Source of the DNA: Prescottella sp. R16
Lineage (GTDB): Bacteria; Actinomycetota; Actinomycetes; Mycobacteriales; Mycobacteriaceae
Assembly: GCF_030656875.1 (NCBI RefSeq)
Contig: NZ_CP130943.1
Span: forward strand, 4,340,001-4,404,000
Direction: 5' to 3'
DNA: 64,000 nt
Part shown: in pieces, positions 35,537 to 45,230 of the stretch
How positions within the stretch are numbered: position 1 is the first letter of the stretch
Layout of the letters: each line of letters opens with the position of its first letter
Translations under genes and position numbers: made by a program
Notes under the pieces: generated by a model
Told to the model about the DNA's origin: nothing
The model's input: the letters and a program-made list of their open reading frames with translations, nothing else
The model's database searches: none

Positions 35537-36494
35537 TGCTGCGCAACAGATCGTTGAGGTGCGTGCACGTTCCGACGCCCCGGAAGTCGCGGCGCACCTG
35601 CTCGTCGATCCGGTCCAGCGTCGTCCCGGCGAGCCGGCCGGCACTCGCCACCGCGCCGGGGCAATCGGACCACGGCAGTACCCGGGGCGTCGCGACCGCC
35701 CGGTCGACGACACCGGTCGTCGCGTCCGCGACGACGGTCAGTTCGTACTCGTGGACGACCGTCTCGGCGCCGTCCACCCGCCGGTAGGTGTCGCGGAACA
35801 TCGCATCGATTCGCACCGATCCGTCCGTGATGCGGCGGTCGATCCGCCGGATGCGCCGCATCCCGTGCACGGCGAGCGGCTCGGACATCCAGTCGGGCGC
35901 GCCGCGCAGCGTCGGTGCGGCGGGACCGTCCGCGACCGGGCTGCGGCCCCGCTCGGCGATCGACGTCATCAGCGCACCGTCTGCCGCGTAGCCTGCGCAC
36001 TGGTCGGCGATCGGAATGTATCCGCTACTCACAGTTACATTTTCGCTGTCCGGTCCGCGGGCCGCGGACACCGCGTGCCCGGAGATCAGGACGCCGACCG
36101 GGACGTCGTCGAGGAGCGCGGCGAGCGGGGCCGAGAAGCCGGCCACCGCATCGAGACCCGCCCGCCCCCGGAATCCGGCGATCGCCGACGATCCCACCAG
36201 GTCCACGAGCTCGGGCAGCGCCGGTGACGTTGCGAGACGGAGCAGGCGTCGGCCGTCGTGGTAGTCGACGGTGGCCTCGAGTTCGGCGTCACTGCACCGG
36301 CCCGATCGTCCGTCGGATCCCGTCGTACTGTCGCGGGCCCGCCCCCGCACCACCAGGTCCCCTGCCGGCCCGTCCGGGCGGAGCAGGTCGAGCCGGGTGA
36401 GACGCCGCCACGAACCAGGCTGTGCGACAGGCATGTCGGCTCGCGGCTGCCGCACGTCACCGTGCAGACGCCGATCCGGTGGAGGCTGGCTCAT
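35526..36494 (-). CDS. DUF2889 domain protein
   Basis: A 322-residue protein. The C-terminal two thirds match the DUF2889 pattern: GMRRIRRIDRRITDGSVRID, MFRDTYRRVDGAETVVHEYE, and the Cys-containing ends LPWSDCPGA and GVGTCTHLNDLLR. The family often occurs in steroid or aromatic catabolism regions, with unknown function. The start is ATG 36494 (MSQPPPDRR) behind GAGGAC; ATG 36434 is possible. A very long same-frame extension reads antisense through the LuxR gene and is not real. Confidence 0.65.
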   Translation of the reverse strand: MSQPPPDRRLHGDVRQPRADMPVAQPGSWRRLTRLDLLRPDGPAGDLVVRGRARDSTTGSDGRSGRCSDAELEATVDYHDGRRLLRLATSPALPELVDLVGSSAIAGFRGRAGLDAVAGFSAPLAALLDDVPVGVLISGHAVSAARGPDSENVTVSSGYIPIADQCAGYAADGALMTSIAERGRSPVADGPAAPTLRGAPDWMSEPLAVHGMRRIRRIDRRITDGSVRIDAMFRDTYRRVDGAETVVHEYELTVVADATTGVVDRAVATPRVLPWSDCPGAVASAGRLAGTTLDRIDEQVRRDFRGVGTCTHLNDLLRSITP

Positions 36495-36596
36495 GTCCTC
36501 GACCGTGCCACGGTCCGGTCGATGCATCGAGTCGATTCTCACGAAGCGGGACACGGAGGCACACGTAGTCCGACTTTCCTGGTTTGCAATGATCGA

Positions 36597-39257
36597 ATGA
36601 TCGAGCGACAGGGGTGGTTCTGGGTGAGTCGAGGTCGAGACGTCCGTGGTCCCGGCGGCGCGTCGCGGCGCGCCGCCGCGTGGATCCCGCCCCGGGCCCG
36701 GCTCCATGCACGCCTCGACCGCAATGCACCGATCACCGTGATCCGCGCACCGCGGGGGTTCGGCAAGACCGATCTTCTCGCCTCGTGGTCGGACTCGGTG
36801 CGCGCCGGATCCCGCACCGTCCTGTGGATCCCCGAACCCGACGGCGTCGTCGACTCCGACACCTTCTGGCGGTCCGCCCTCGATGTCGTCCGACGATCGG
36901 GAGTCATTGTCGAGGAACCTGTTACGGATTCCGGGCACTCGGCGGCCGATACCGTCCGGGAGCTGCTGGCCGCCGGCCGGGCACCGGTCCTGCTCGTGGT
37001 GCCCCGGATCGATCTGGTGGACGACGCGCAGTTCGAGGACGAGATCGCACATCTGCTCGACCGGTGTCACCACACCACGATCGTCGCCACGGCGTGCGCG
37101 CGGACCTTGTTCGGCGATCCGATCCTGACGGAACCGGCCCACGAACTCGTCTCGTCCCACGACCTGCAGTACACACTCGACGACATCGCCGAACTCGTCG
37201 ATCATGCCGAAATAACGCTCGAGCCAGGTGAAGTGGAGTACATCCACGAACGGGTCGGCGCGCTGCCCGCGCTCGTGCAGGTGGCCGTGGCCGTCGCGAA
37301 GGGCCTTCCCGCCGTTCCGGGGCGGCGGGCTCTGCTGGCGCACCGTCTCGACACCGCGATCGACCGCTACGTGCACGACACCGTGCTCGAGGATCCGGCG
37401 GTCGACCGGGACCGCGACTTCGTGACCGCGGTGGCGGCGGCCCGGATCGTGACGGCGGAGATCGCCACCCTGATCACCGGAGCCGACGACGCCGTGCACC
37501 GTCTCGAACGTCTCGAACGGGCGGGGATCGTGGCCTACTGCGAGACGACGGTGGACGACGCCTGGGAGTTCGCGCCACCGGTCCGGGAGCGGATGCTCGT
37601 GTTGCAGGAACGCGACGGGCTCGAACCGGGACGCCGGCTGACGATACTGGCCCGGCACGCGGACGCGGCCGGTGACATCGCCACCGCCGTCTCCTACGCG
37701 CTCGAGGCCCGGAATCGGGTGCTCGTGGTGGAACTCGTCGAAAAGAACTGGATCCGACTGGTGGGCAGTCATTTCGGTCTCCTGCGATCGACCCTGCGGA
37801 ACCTGCCCGACGACCTGCTGGAGGGGCGTCCCGCCGTCAAGGCGGGCCGGGACCTGTTCCTGATGCTCGGCACGCAACCCACCGTCCCCGCGGATACGCT
37901 GCCGACCGACCCGGCCGCGCTCGAGGCGCTCGGGGCCTCCGAGGGGGCCCGTGATGCGCTCGCCGTCGGCTGCGTCCAGTCCCTCATGCTGCGGCTGGCC
38001 GGAGAGCATGCCCGGGCGGCACAGACCGCCCGGCAACTCTCGCATCTCGTGCGGGGAGCGCTCGCCGCCCGGCCCGACGACATCGGCCCGGGTCTGCCGA
38101 TCATGCGACTGCAGTGGGGCATCACCTTCCAACTCGCGGGAGCGATCACCGAATCGTCGGTGGAGCTGAGCCTGGCGTACCGCGGCGCCACGAGCGGGGC
38201 CGCCGCCCCCACCGAGGGCGTCAACCTCGTCGCTCGCAACGCCGCCGGGAACTCGGCACTGAACTGGGCGATCATCGGTGAGCCGCGGCGCGCCGAGGAA
38301 TGGATCGAATGCGAGGACGCCCACCCCGACCCCAACGGCTGGCTCGAACCCATGGTCAAGGTGGGCGGGCTGGCGGCGCGGGTCATCGTCGCCCTCGACC
38401 GGCTCGACTTCGCCGCCGCGGGCCGATGGCTCGACGAACTGGGTGAGGCGCCGGAGCGTGAAGAGTTGTGGCCGTATGTCACCTACGCCCATACCCGGCA
38501 CGCCCTCGCCACCGGCCAGGCGTACACCGGCATGGCCGTCCTGCAGCGGGCGGTCGCGTCCCGGTCCGCGGTGCTGCGGCCCGCCTCGGTCGCCGCACAG
38601 GTACTGACCACCCTCGACGTCAACCTGCGGCTCGCACTGGGCGAGGGCAACCGTGCTCACACGATCCTCGCCGCACAACCGATCGAGTACCCGCTGACCG
38701 TGGTCACCGCCGCGCGCACCCACATGCTCACCGGCACACCGAGAACCGCACTCGCCCTGTGCCGGACGTGCGACTGGTACAGCTATCCGTTCACCCGCAC
38801 CCAACTGGAGGTGCTGCTGGTCGAGGCCGCCGCGCATCTCACGCTCGGCGAGAAGCCGGCCGCCGTGCAGGCGTGGACGCAGGCCGTCGCGATCGTCGAA
38901 CGTACCGGGCTGCTGGGCACACTCGCGACCGTGCCTCGCAGTGTCGTCGTCGAACTCGACGACGCCGCACCGAACCGGTCGGCCGCGATCGCGACGTTCC
39001 TGGCCGCCGACGCGCCCGAGATGTATCCCGCGACCGTCCACCGGGTGGTCCTGACCGAACGTGAACGCGCCGTCCTCGCCGCCCTCGCGCAGGGACTCTC
39101 CACGGGTGAGATCGCGCGGGAACAGTTCGTCTCCACCAATACCGTCAAGAGCCAGCAACGCTCGCTGTACCGCAAGATCGGCGCGCACTCGCGGGACGAG
39201 GCCCTCGAGATCGCCTACCGGGCCGGGCTGATCGACCAGGGCGGGCAGAACGGATAG
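36597..39257 (+). CDS. Large LuxR-type ATPase regulator (MalT/LAL-like)
   Basis: An 886-residue regulator. An N-terminal P-loop NTPase has a compact Walker A (APRGFGKTDLL, about residue 50) and a probable Walker B LLVVPRIDLVDD. A long helical region (about 300-800) has tetratricopeptide-like character. The C-terminus is a LuxR helix-turn-helix: LTERERAVLAALAQGLSTGE, then IAREQFVSTNTVKSQQRSLY. It would activate transcription after binding a ligand and ATP. The start is not certain: ATG 36597 or GTG 36624, the latter with GGGGTGG upstream. It ends 14 bp from the convergent ureD stop. Confidence 0.8.
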   Translation: MIERQGWFWVSRGRDVRGPGGASRRAAAWIPPRARLHARLDRNAPITVIRAPRGFGKTDLLASWSDSVRAGSRTVLWIPEPDGVVDSDTFWRSALDVVRRSGVIVEEPVTDSGHSAADTVRELLAAGRAPVLLVVPRIDLVDDAQFEDEIAHLLDRCHHTTIVATACARTLFGDPILTEPAHELVSSHDLQYTLDDIAELVDHAEITLEPGEVEYIHERVGALPALVQVAVAVAKGLPAVPGRRALLAHRLDTAIDRYVHDTVLEDPAVDRDRDFVTAVAAARIVTAEIATLITGADDAVHRLERLERAGIVAYCETTVDDAWEFAPPVRERMLVLQERDGLEPGRRLTILARHADAAGDIATAVSYALEARNRVLVVELVEKNWIRLVGSHFGLLRSTLRNLPDDLLEGRPAVKAGRDLFLMLGTQPTVPADTLPTDPAALEALGASEGARDALAVGCVQSLMLRLAGEHARAAQTARQLSHLVRGALAARPDDIGPGLPIMRLQWGITFQLAGAITESSVELSLAYRGATSGAAAPTEGVNLVARNAAGNSALNWAIIGEPRRAEEWIECEDAHPDPNGWLEPMVKVGGLAARVIVALDRLDFAAAGRWLDELGEAPEREELWPYVTYAHTRHALATGQAYTGMAVLQRAVASRSAVLRPASVAAQVLTTLDVNLRLALGEGNRAHTILAAQPIEYPLTVVTAARTHMLTGTPRTALALCRTCDWYSYPFTRTQLEVLLVEAAAHLTLGEKPAAVQAWTQAVAIVERTGLLGTLATVPRSVVVELDDAAPNRSAAIATFLAADAPEMYPATVHRVVLTERERAVLAALAQGLSTGEIAREQFVSTNTVKSQQRSLYRKIGAHSRDEALEIAYRAGLIDQGGQNG

Positions 39258-39270
39258 AACACGGCCCCGC

Positions 39271-40185
39271 TCAGGTGCGGCGGATGTGCGGTGCCGGTAC
39301 CCCGATCAGAAGACGACGGGCGGCATCCCAGGCCCGGTACACGACCGCGGTGACCGATTCGGTGTGGGCACCGAGCACCCGCACCCACACCCCGCAATCG
39401 TCGGGGAGCACGCTGACTCCGGCCCGGACGTCCGGTCCCGAGTCGGCGATCGCCTCGTGGACGGTGTCGGCCAGCACCGCGGCCTCGGCCGACGCGGTGA
39501 CCACGTACAGCGTGCCCATGACGTCGTGGTCACCGAAGACCGCCGGTCCCGTCACCCCGTCGGTCTCCGGCTGCAACCGGATGGTGTCGACCGCGAGCAG
39601 GCTGCCGTCGGGGCGCACGATCTCGAGATCCGATGCGAACACGTCGTACCGGTGGCGTTCCCCACGTGCCAACCGGCCCGCGAGTACGGTCTCCCCGACG
39701 ATCACGGTCGCGGACGGGTCGACCGTCACTTCGGTCCGCTGGTGCAGGCGTGCCCCGCCGAACGGGATGAGCGGCTCGGGCAGGTATTCGACGAATGCTC
39801 CGGCCGCGGCACGCAGCTGGACCACCTGGGTGGCGTAGTCGGTGTCCATCCGCTGCGCCTTGGTGGATGCCTGGGTCGTCAGATGCACGGACGTTCCCGG
39901 ACCGCAATCGAATTCGAAGCGCATCCGATCGCCCTGCACCAGACCGCCGCCGGTCGACATCAGATACACCACCGGCAGATCGGGTCGTTCGGGGTCGACG
40001 TACAGCGGGCGCATGATCTGCAGCGGCGACTGCTGCCGGTGATGCGACAGTTCGGTGCGGCCGTCGACGACGACGAATCCGATCTCGAGAACCCCCGCCT
40101 TGCCCGGGCTTCCGGGCGGAAGCGTCTCGGGTGCACCCGCGTACCCGGCGACGACAGCGGGGACGTCCGTCCCGTCGGCCGTCAC
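39271..40185 (-). CDS. ureD: Urease accessory protein UreD
   Basis: A 304-residue assembly protein that binds apo-urease and, with UreF and UreG, delivers nickel. Family marks: LYVDPERPDLPVVYLMSTGG, GGLVQGDRMRFEFDCGPG, THLTTQASTK-type block (VHLTTQASTKAQRM), and PEPLIPFGGARL. The start is GTG 40185, overlapping the ureG stop (GTGA). It is the last gene of the urease operon. Confidence 0.9.
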   Translation of the reverse strand: MTADGTDVPAVVAGYAGAPETLPPGSPGKAGVLEIGFVVVDGRTELSHHRQQSPLQIMRPLYVDPERPDLPVVYLMSTGGGLVQGDRMRFEFDCGPGTSVHLTTQASTKAQRMDTDYATQVVQLRAAAGAFVEYLPEPLIPFGGARLHQRTEVTVDPSATVIVGETVLAGRLARGERHRYDVFASDLEIVRPDGSLLAVDTIRLQPETDGVTGPAVFGDHDVMGTLYVVTASAEAAVLADTVHEAIADSGPDVRAGVSVLPDDCGVWVRVLGAHTESVTAVVYRAWDAARRLLIGVPAPHIRRT

Positions 40186-40796
40186 GCCGGTTTCCTGAAA
40201 GTGTCGAGGAAATCCGCGATCTCGACGATCCCCTGACCGGTCAGGCTGTTGGTGAGCTGCACCGGTCGGCCGTCCCGGACCCGGTAGGCGTCGGACTCCA
40301 TGACCCCGACATCGGTCCGCACGTACTGCGCGATGTCGATCTTGTTGATCACCAGCAGGTCCGAGTCGGTGATGCCCGGTCCGCGTTTGCGTGGCATCTT
40401 CTCTCCCTCGGCGGTGTCGAGGACGAACAGGAACAGATCGACCAGTACCGGGCTGAAGGTCAATGTCAGATTGTCTCCACCGGATTCGTAGAGAAGCGTG
40501 TCGACATCCGGGAACTGTTCCAGCAGTTCGGCACCCGCCGCCAGATTCATCGTCGGATCGTCGCGTACCGCGGTGTGCGGGCACGCACCGGTCTCGACCC
40601 CCACGACACGTGCGGGGTCGAGGACCCCGGCGAGAGTGCGGCGGACATGCTCCGCGTCCTCCTGTGTGTAGATGTCGTTGGTGATCACGGCAGGGCGGTG
40701 CCCCCGCGTCGTCAGCACCGGAACCAACGCCTCGATGAGCGCGGTCTTGCCCGATCCGACGGGTCCTCCGATTCCGACCCTGAGAACGTCGGTCAT
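40182..40796 (-). CDS. ureG: Urease accessory GTPase UreG
   Basis: A 204-residue SIMIBI GTPase that supplies energy for nickel insertion. The P-loop is GIGGPVGSGKTALIE, the nickel-binding CPH motif is in GVETGACPHTAVRDD, and the G-domain motifs ESGGDNLT and NKIDIA are present. It lacks the N-terminal His stretch of some UreG proteins. The start is ATG 40796 behind GAAGGAG. Confidence 0.95.
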   Translation of the reverse strand: MTDVLRVGIGGPVGSGKTALIEALVPVLTTRGHRPAVITNDIYTQEDAEHVRRTLAGVLDPARVVGVETGACPHTAVRDDPTMNLAAGAELLEQFPDVDTLLYESGGDNLTLTFSPVLVDLFLFVLDTAEGEKMPRKRGPGITDSDLLVINKIDIAQYVRTDVGVMESDAYRVRDGRPVQLTNSLTGQGIVEIADFLDTFRKPA

Positions 40797-40816
40797 GTCA
40801 TCTCCTTCTTCCGATG

Positions 40817-41506
40817 TCAGCTGACGAACAGGCGCGCGTCGGCGCGCTCGTGCCCGGCCGACATCACATCGGCGACGGGTGTGCACCCGCCGAGATCGTT
40901 CAGTCCGCGATGCAGCGCAGCGGTGGACACCTCGTGGATCACCGGTGCGGCATCCGCCAGGATGCGTTGTGCACGTAGATGGTCGGTGAGACGCAGCCGT
41001 AGCGCCGCCCCGACGAAGCTCGACGAGAATGCGAACAGTTCACCGACGACGGCCTGCTCGACGTCCACCCCGTTCGCTGCGGTCACCACCCCGGTCACGA
41101 CGGCTTGGGTTCCGGGTGTCCGTTTGTCGGTGACCTGCTGCGCGAACCGGTCGATGTCGGCACGGTCGAACGTCTGCCGTGCCACCGTCAGCATCTGGTG
41201 CCCGGTCCGGGTGCAGGCCCGCCGCAGTTCCCGATTCAGTTTGGTTGCGTGCAGCCGACGGTCGATCCGGTGCAGTTCGGTGTCGTCACCGGCCCGGACC
41301 GCGGCGTGCGCGAGTGCGAGCGCCGTCGCATCCGACGGTCCGACCGAGTTCCGCAGCAGGTCGGCCAGCAGTTCCGGCAGACTCTCCGGGGTCACCGACC
41401 GTGCCTGCGCGTACCCCTCGAGTCCGTGCGAGAGCGTGTAGAAACCCGCCGGGAACGCCGAGTCGGTGAGCTGCAGTGTCACGAGCAGTGCGGCCACATC
41501 CGTCAT
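40817..41506 (-). CDS. ureF: Urease accessory protein UreF
   Basis: A 229-residue all-helical protein that acts as a GTPase regulator for UreG. Family marks are the start LQLTDSAFPAGFYTLSHGLE, the central DRRLHATKLNRELRRACTRT, and the late VTGVVTAANGVDVEQAV. It lies 7 bp after ureBC and 20 bp before ureG. Confidence 0.92.
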   Translation of the reverse strand: MTDVAALLVTLQLTDSAFPAGFYTLSHGLEGYAQARSVTPESLPELLADLLRNSVGPSDATALALAHAAVRAGDDTELHRIDRRLHATKLNRELRRACTRTGHQMLTVARQTFDRADIDRFAQQVTDKRTPGTQAVVTGVVTAANGVDVEQAVVGELFAFSSSFVGAALRLRLTDHLRAQRILADAAPVIHEVSTAALHRGLNDLGGCTPVADVMSAGHERADARLFVS

Positions 41507-41513
41507 CGTCGCC

Positions 41514-43679
41514 TCACACCACGTAGAACAGTTGGGTCAGTGGAAGCCGTTGTGCCGGTGCGATCGTCACCGTTTCACCGTCCGCCCGGACGTGATAGGT
41601 GTCCGGGTCCACCGTGATGTGCGGTGTCGCGGTGTTGCGGACCATGTCCTTCTTGCCGACGGAACGACAGTTGCGCACCGCGGCGACAGGGCTGCGCAGC
41701 CCGAGCTGTTCGGGGACACCGGCGTCGACCGCGGCCTGCGACATGAACGTCATGCGCGTGGACCGCATCGCCGCTCCCAGCGCGCCGTACATGGGTCGGT
41801 AGCGCACCGGCTGTGGTGTCGAGATCGAACCGTTGGGGTCGCCCATCAGGGACCAGCAGATCATCCCGCCCTTGAGGATCAGATTGGGTTTGGCCCCGAA
41901 CGAGTGCACGGGCCACAGCACGATGTCGGCCAGCTTGCCCGGCTCGAGCGATCCGACGTGGTCGGCGACACCCGCCGCGAGCGCCGGATTGATCGTGGTC
42001 TTCGCGACGTACCGCAGGACCCGGTTGTTGTCGTTGCGGGACGTACCGTCCGGCGCGGTGTCCTCGGGCAGCGGCCCTCGCTGGTCCTTGCAGTGGTGTG
42101 CCGTCTGCATCGCCCGCGTCCACGTCTCACCCACCCGCCCCATCGCCTGCGAGTCGGACGAGAAGATCGAGATGACGCCGTCGTCGTGCAGTACCGTCTC
42201 GGCGGCGATGGTCTCCGCCCGTACCCGGGAGTCGGCGAACGAGACGTCCTCCGGGATGTCGTGCCGGAGGTGATGGCACACCATCACCATGTCGAGCAGT
42301 TCGTCCACCGAGTTCACCGTGTAGGGAAGCGTCGGATTGGTCGATGCCGGAAGAACGTTCGGTTCGCCCGCGATACGGAGGATGTCGGGGGCGTGCCCGC
42401 CGCCGGCCCCTTCCGTGTGGAAGGTGTGGATGGTGCGGCCACCGATGGCGGCCAGGGTGTCCTCGTAGAAACCCGACTCGTTGAGGGTGTCGGCGTGGAT
42501 CGCGACCTGGATGTCCATGTCGTCCGCGACCCGCAACGCGGCATCGATGGTGGCGGGCGTCGCACCCCAGTCCTCGTGGATCTTGAGGCCGCACAGTCCC
42601 GCCGCGACCTGTTCCGCGATCGCTGCGGGCAGCGACGTCGCCTTGCCCAGCAGGCCGACGTTCACCGGCAGCTCCTCGAGCGCCTGCAACATGCGGCCGA
42701 TGTGCCACGGCCCCGGGGTACAGGTGGTGCCCTTGCTGCCGTCGGCCGGGCCGGTGCCGCCACCGATCATCGTGGTGACACCGTTGCTCAGCGCCTCCTC
42801 GACCTGCTGCGGTGCCAGGAAGTGGACGTGGGTGTCGACCGCGCCGGCGGTCGCGATCAGGTGCTCGCCCGAGATCACCTCGGTTCCCGGCCCGATCACG
42901 AATCCGGGATCGACGCCGTCCTGGGTACGCGGGTTACCGGCCTTGCCGATCCCGACGATCCGGCCCTCACGCACACCGAGATCACCCTTGACCACCCCGA
43001 GCACCCCGTCGAGCACGACGACATTGGTGATCACCAGGTCGAGAGCCCCGGATGCGGCCGTCGCGGTGGGATCCTGCGCCATCCCGTCCCGGATCGCCTT
43101 CCCACCGCCGTACACCGCCTCGTCGCCGAACGCCCCGGTGTTGCAGTCGTGTTCGACCTCCACGACGAGATCGGTGTCGGCGAGCCGGAAACGGTCACCG
43201 ACCGACGGGCCGAACAGGTCCACGTAGGTGCGGCGGGGCAGGGTGGCCGCCGCCGGCTCGGGGACCTCGGCGCGGGGGCCGGATTCGTGCTCTGCGGAAA
43301 GGAATCCGAGTTCGGCGGCCCGCCGGAACGCCCGAGCACGCACGTCCTCGTCGTCGAGCGACACCACATCGTCGCCGCCGTCGTGGACGAGCCCGGCGAA
43401 TCCCGCGAGTTCGCGTGTACCACCGAACTCGCACAATGTGACGGTGCGGGTGTCACCGGGTTCGAAACGGACCGCGGTGCCCGAGGCGATGTCCAGGTGC
43501 ATGCCGTAGGTGACGGCACGATCGAACCGCAGGGCCCGATTGACCTCGAAGAAGTGATAGTGCGAACCCACCTGCACGGCCCGGTCCCCGATGTTCGACA
43601 CCGTGACCACGACACGCTTCCGACCCACGTTCAGGTGCACGGGTTCGTCGGCGTACAGATACTTCGCTCCCTCCGTCAT
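41514..43679 (-). CDS. ureBC: Fused urease beta-alpha subunit (UreB-UreC)
   Basis: A 721-residue protein carrying a UreB domain (about 1-125) and a complete UreC domain (about 149-721) in one unbroken frame. UreB marks: [20 protein letters not shown] and [12 protein letters not shown]. UreC marks: HVHF metal ligands, the carbamylated Lys in GLKIHEDWG, the nickel His residues in [10 protein letters not shown] and [19 protein letters not shown] segment, the flap Cys-His in [12 protein letters not shown], and Asp in SSDSQAMG. The linker (about 43236-43304) is Ala/Glu/Pro-rich and has no start codon in frame, so separate UreC translation is unlikely. These are normally two genes in actinobacteria. 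The start is ATG 43679. Confidence 0.92.
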   Translation of the reverse strand: MTEGAKYLYADEPVHLNVGRKRVVVTVSNIGDRAVQVGSHYHFFEVNRALRFDRAVTYGMHLDIASGTAVRFEPGDTRTVTLCEFGGTRELAGFAGLVHDGGDDVVSLDDEDVRARAFRRAAELGFLSAEHESGPRAEVPEPAAATLPRRTYVDLFGPSVGDRFRLADTDLVVEVEHDCNTGAFGDEAVYGGGKAIRDGMAQDPTATAASGALDLVITNVVVLDGVLGVVKGDLGVREGRIVGIGKAGNPRTQDGVDPGFVIGPGTEVISGEHLIATAGAVDTHVHFLAPQQVEEALSNGVTTMIGGGTGPADGSKGTTCTPGPWHIGRMLQALEELPVNVGLLGKATSLPAAIAEQVAAGLCGLKIHEDWGATPATIDAALRVADDMDIQVAIHADTLNESGFYEDTLAAIGGRTIHTFHTEGAGGGHAPDILRIAGEPNVLPASTNPTLPYTVNSVDELLDMVMVCHHLRHDIPEDVSFADSRVRAETIAAETVLHDDGVISIFSSDSQAMGRVGETWTRAMQTAHHCKDQRGPLPEDTAPDGTSRNDNNRVLRYVAKTTINPALAAGVADHVGSLEPGKLADIVLWPVHSFGAKPNLILKGGMICWSLMGDPNGSISTPQPVRYRPMYGALGAAMRSTRMTFMSQAAVDAGVPEQLGLRSPVAAVRNCRSVGKKDMVRNTATPHITVDPDTYHVRADGETVTIAPAQRLPLTQLFYVV

Positions 43680-43783
43680 GTGGAGTCGCGTCCTTTCCCG
43701 CGGGGGTTCGATCCGCCGCAACAGTCCTCGTGGAGAAGCTGGTCCCGGAACCGTCCGGAACCGTCCGATGGTGGCCGGTCGAG

Positions 43784-44560
43784 CTAGTGGCCGTGACCGT
43801 GGCCGTGGCCGTGGCCGTGTTCTTCGCCGGGGCCGTGGCTGTGCGCGAAGCCGTGGCCGTGCTCGGCGTCCATTCCGTCGTCGACACCGTCGCGACCGTG
43901 TACCAGACCGTGCAGCGCGTCCGAGACCCGGCTCGCGACCAGTCCGCGCAGTGCGGCGTCGGAGAGCAGCGGACCGCCGTCGACGACGTCGTGCCGGCCG
44001 GCCACCCGACTCGTACCGAACCACGCCGAGAGAACGATCGGTTTGCGGGCACCGAGGCGGCGACACCGATCGACGGCACCGTCGAGATCGGGGTCACCAC
44101 CCGACAGGGCCACCTCGACGAGCCCGATAGGTCCGAATTGTCGCACCAGACGGGCGATTCGGAACAGTTCGGCATCCTCGAAGGGGTCGCCGGACGGGGC
44201 GGCGATCACCAGTGCGTCCGCCGACGGGGTGTCCGTCGATGCGGATACCGCACGGCCCCGCAGCCAGCCGACCAGGTGGTCGGTCTCCCCGATCTGCCGA
44301 GCCAGCACCACGGGAGCCGAATTCGTTTTCCTGCGTGACCAACTCAGCGCTCGCGCCGCATCCGCGACAAGACCGGGATCACGCCCGACGGTCATCGGGA
44401 CGACGCAGATCGGCGCCGGTGAGGATGCCTGAGCTGCCTCGACGGCCTCGCTCAGTTCACGCCCACCCGCAACGACCGTCCAGTCGGTATCGAGTCGGCG
44501 CAGATATTCCGGGTCGGGGCACTCGTGCCCGCAGGTGAGGACGATCCGGGCGGCAGACAT
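43784..44560 (-). CDS. CbiX/sirohydrochlorin-chelatase-like protein with His-Gly tail
   Basis: A 258-residue protein inside the urease operon. Its two halves resemble CbiX-type chelatases: [19 protein letters not shown] near the N-terminus, and [19 protein letters not shown] then [20 protein letters not shown] in the second half. The C-terminus is a metal-binding tail (about 28 residues) rich in His and Gly, ending [13 protein letters not shown]. No cobalamin or sirohaem genes are nearby, and no ureE is present. It is probably a nickel-handling protein, perhaps replacing UreE. The start is ATG 44560; GTG 44572 would overlap ureA. Confidence 0.65.
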   Translation of the reverse strand: MSAARIVLTCGHECPDPEYLRRLDTDWTVVAGGRELSEAVEAAQASSPAPICVVPMTVGRDPGLVADAARALSWSRRKTNSAPVVLARQIGETDHLVGWLRGRAVSASTDTPSADALVIAAPSGDPFEDAELFRIARLVRQFGPIGLVEVALSGGDPDLDGAVDRCRRLGARKPIVLSAWFGTSRVAGRHDVVDGGPLLSDAALRGLVASRVSDALHGLVHGRDGVDDGMDAEHGHGFAHSHGPGEEHGHGHGHGHGH

Positions 44561-44564
44561 CCCG

Positions 44565-44870
44565 TCACCCACCGATCGGATCGTGGCACGAGACCAGCTT
44601 GGTGCCGTCGATGAACGTGGCTTCCACCTGCACGAGCTGTGTCATCTCACGCACGCCGGGCATGACATCGGCGCTGGTGAGGACGGCTCGCCCCCGTTGC
44701 ATGCACTCCGCCACGGTGCAGCCGTCCCGCGCTCCCTCGACGACGGCTTCGCTGATGAGAGCGACCGCTTCCCCGTAGTTGAGTTTCAGCCCCCGGTCCC
44801 GGCGGCGCCGCGCCAGATCGGCCACGACGTGGATGTAGAGCTTGTCCATCTCGCGGGGACTGAGATTCAT
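44565..44870 (-). CDS. ureA: Urease gamma subunit
   Basis: A 101-residue structural subunit. Family marks: [40 protein letters not shown], and [20 protein letters not shown]. It is the first gene of the minus-strand urease operon and ends 4 bp before the CbiX-like gene. The start is ATG 44870; TTG 44876 two codons earlier is less likely. The active enzyme would be (UreA with UreBC) trimers in the cytoplasm. Confidence 0.94.
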   Translation of the reverse strand: MNLSPREMDKLYIHVVADLARRRRDRGLKLNYGEAVALISEAVVEGARDGCTVAECMQRGRAVLTSADVMPGVREMTQLVQVEATFIDGTKLVSCHDPIGG

Positions 44871-45230
44871 GTGCAACGGTCCGTTCTCATCCCGAAGGAT
44901 GCTTCGATGGTGGGTGCCGCGGGCCGGGGGAGCGATCGGGAACCTTCCGATGCGAGCGCGTGCAGCAGCTTCGTGATCCGGAATCCGGCGGCGCCCAACA
45001 TCTTACAACTTCTTCCCCCACACTCCAAGACGGTCCGACTTCCCGGAAAAGCGCTGTTGAGAGGGGGTCCGAGGCATCGGACCATGATCGTAAAGTGGCC
45101 GGTACGAACCGTTTTCGACGATCCGACTTGCGGCGTACTGATACCTTTCCCTCGAATCACCATTCGGATCGCCCACGGACCACCTCCGACGTCGGCTGGA
45201 TCCTCCCTCACCCCGTCCTCCGGAAGGGCC
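44871..45230. other. Divergent promoter region between ureA and the family-5 ABC transporter
   Basis: About 360 bp without a credible gene. It should hold the promoters for the urease operon (minus) and the transporter (plus), each possibly nickel- or nitrogen-controlled. I looked for NikR-, Nur- and GlnR-like palindromes and found none I would defend. The frames open through this stretch are continuations of flanking frames and lack coding character. Confidence 0.5.

Noticed and set aside
35526..39188. Minus-strand open frame of about 1220 codons antisense to the LuxR-type regulator
   Set aside because: Only its 3' part (35526-36494) has family similarity. The rest is the Arg/His/Gly-rich shadow of the LuxR gene in high-GC DNA, with no motifs.
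41466..43787. Plus-strand open frame of about 770 codons antisense to ureBC
   Set aside because: Composition is that of an antisense shadow, and ureBC has strong motifs throughout on the other strand.
43784..43870. Short tandem GTGGCC-type repeat
   Set aside because: It is the coding sequence of the His-Gly tail of the CbiX-like protein, not an independent repeat element.
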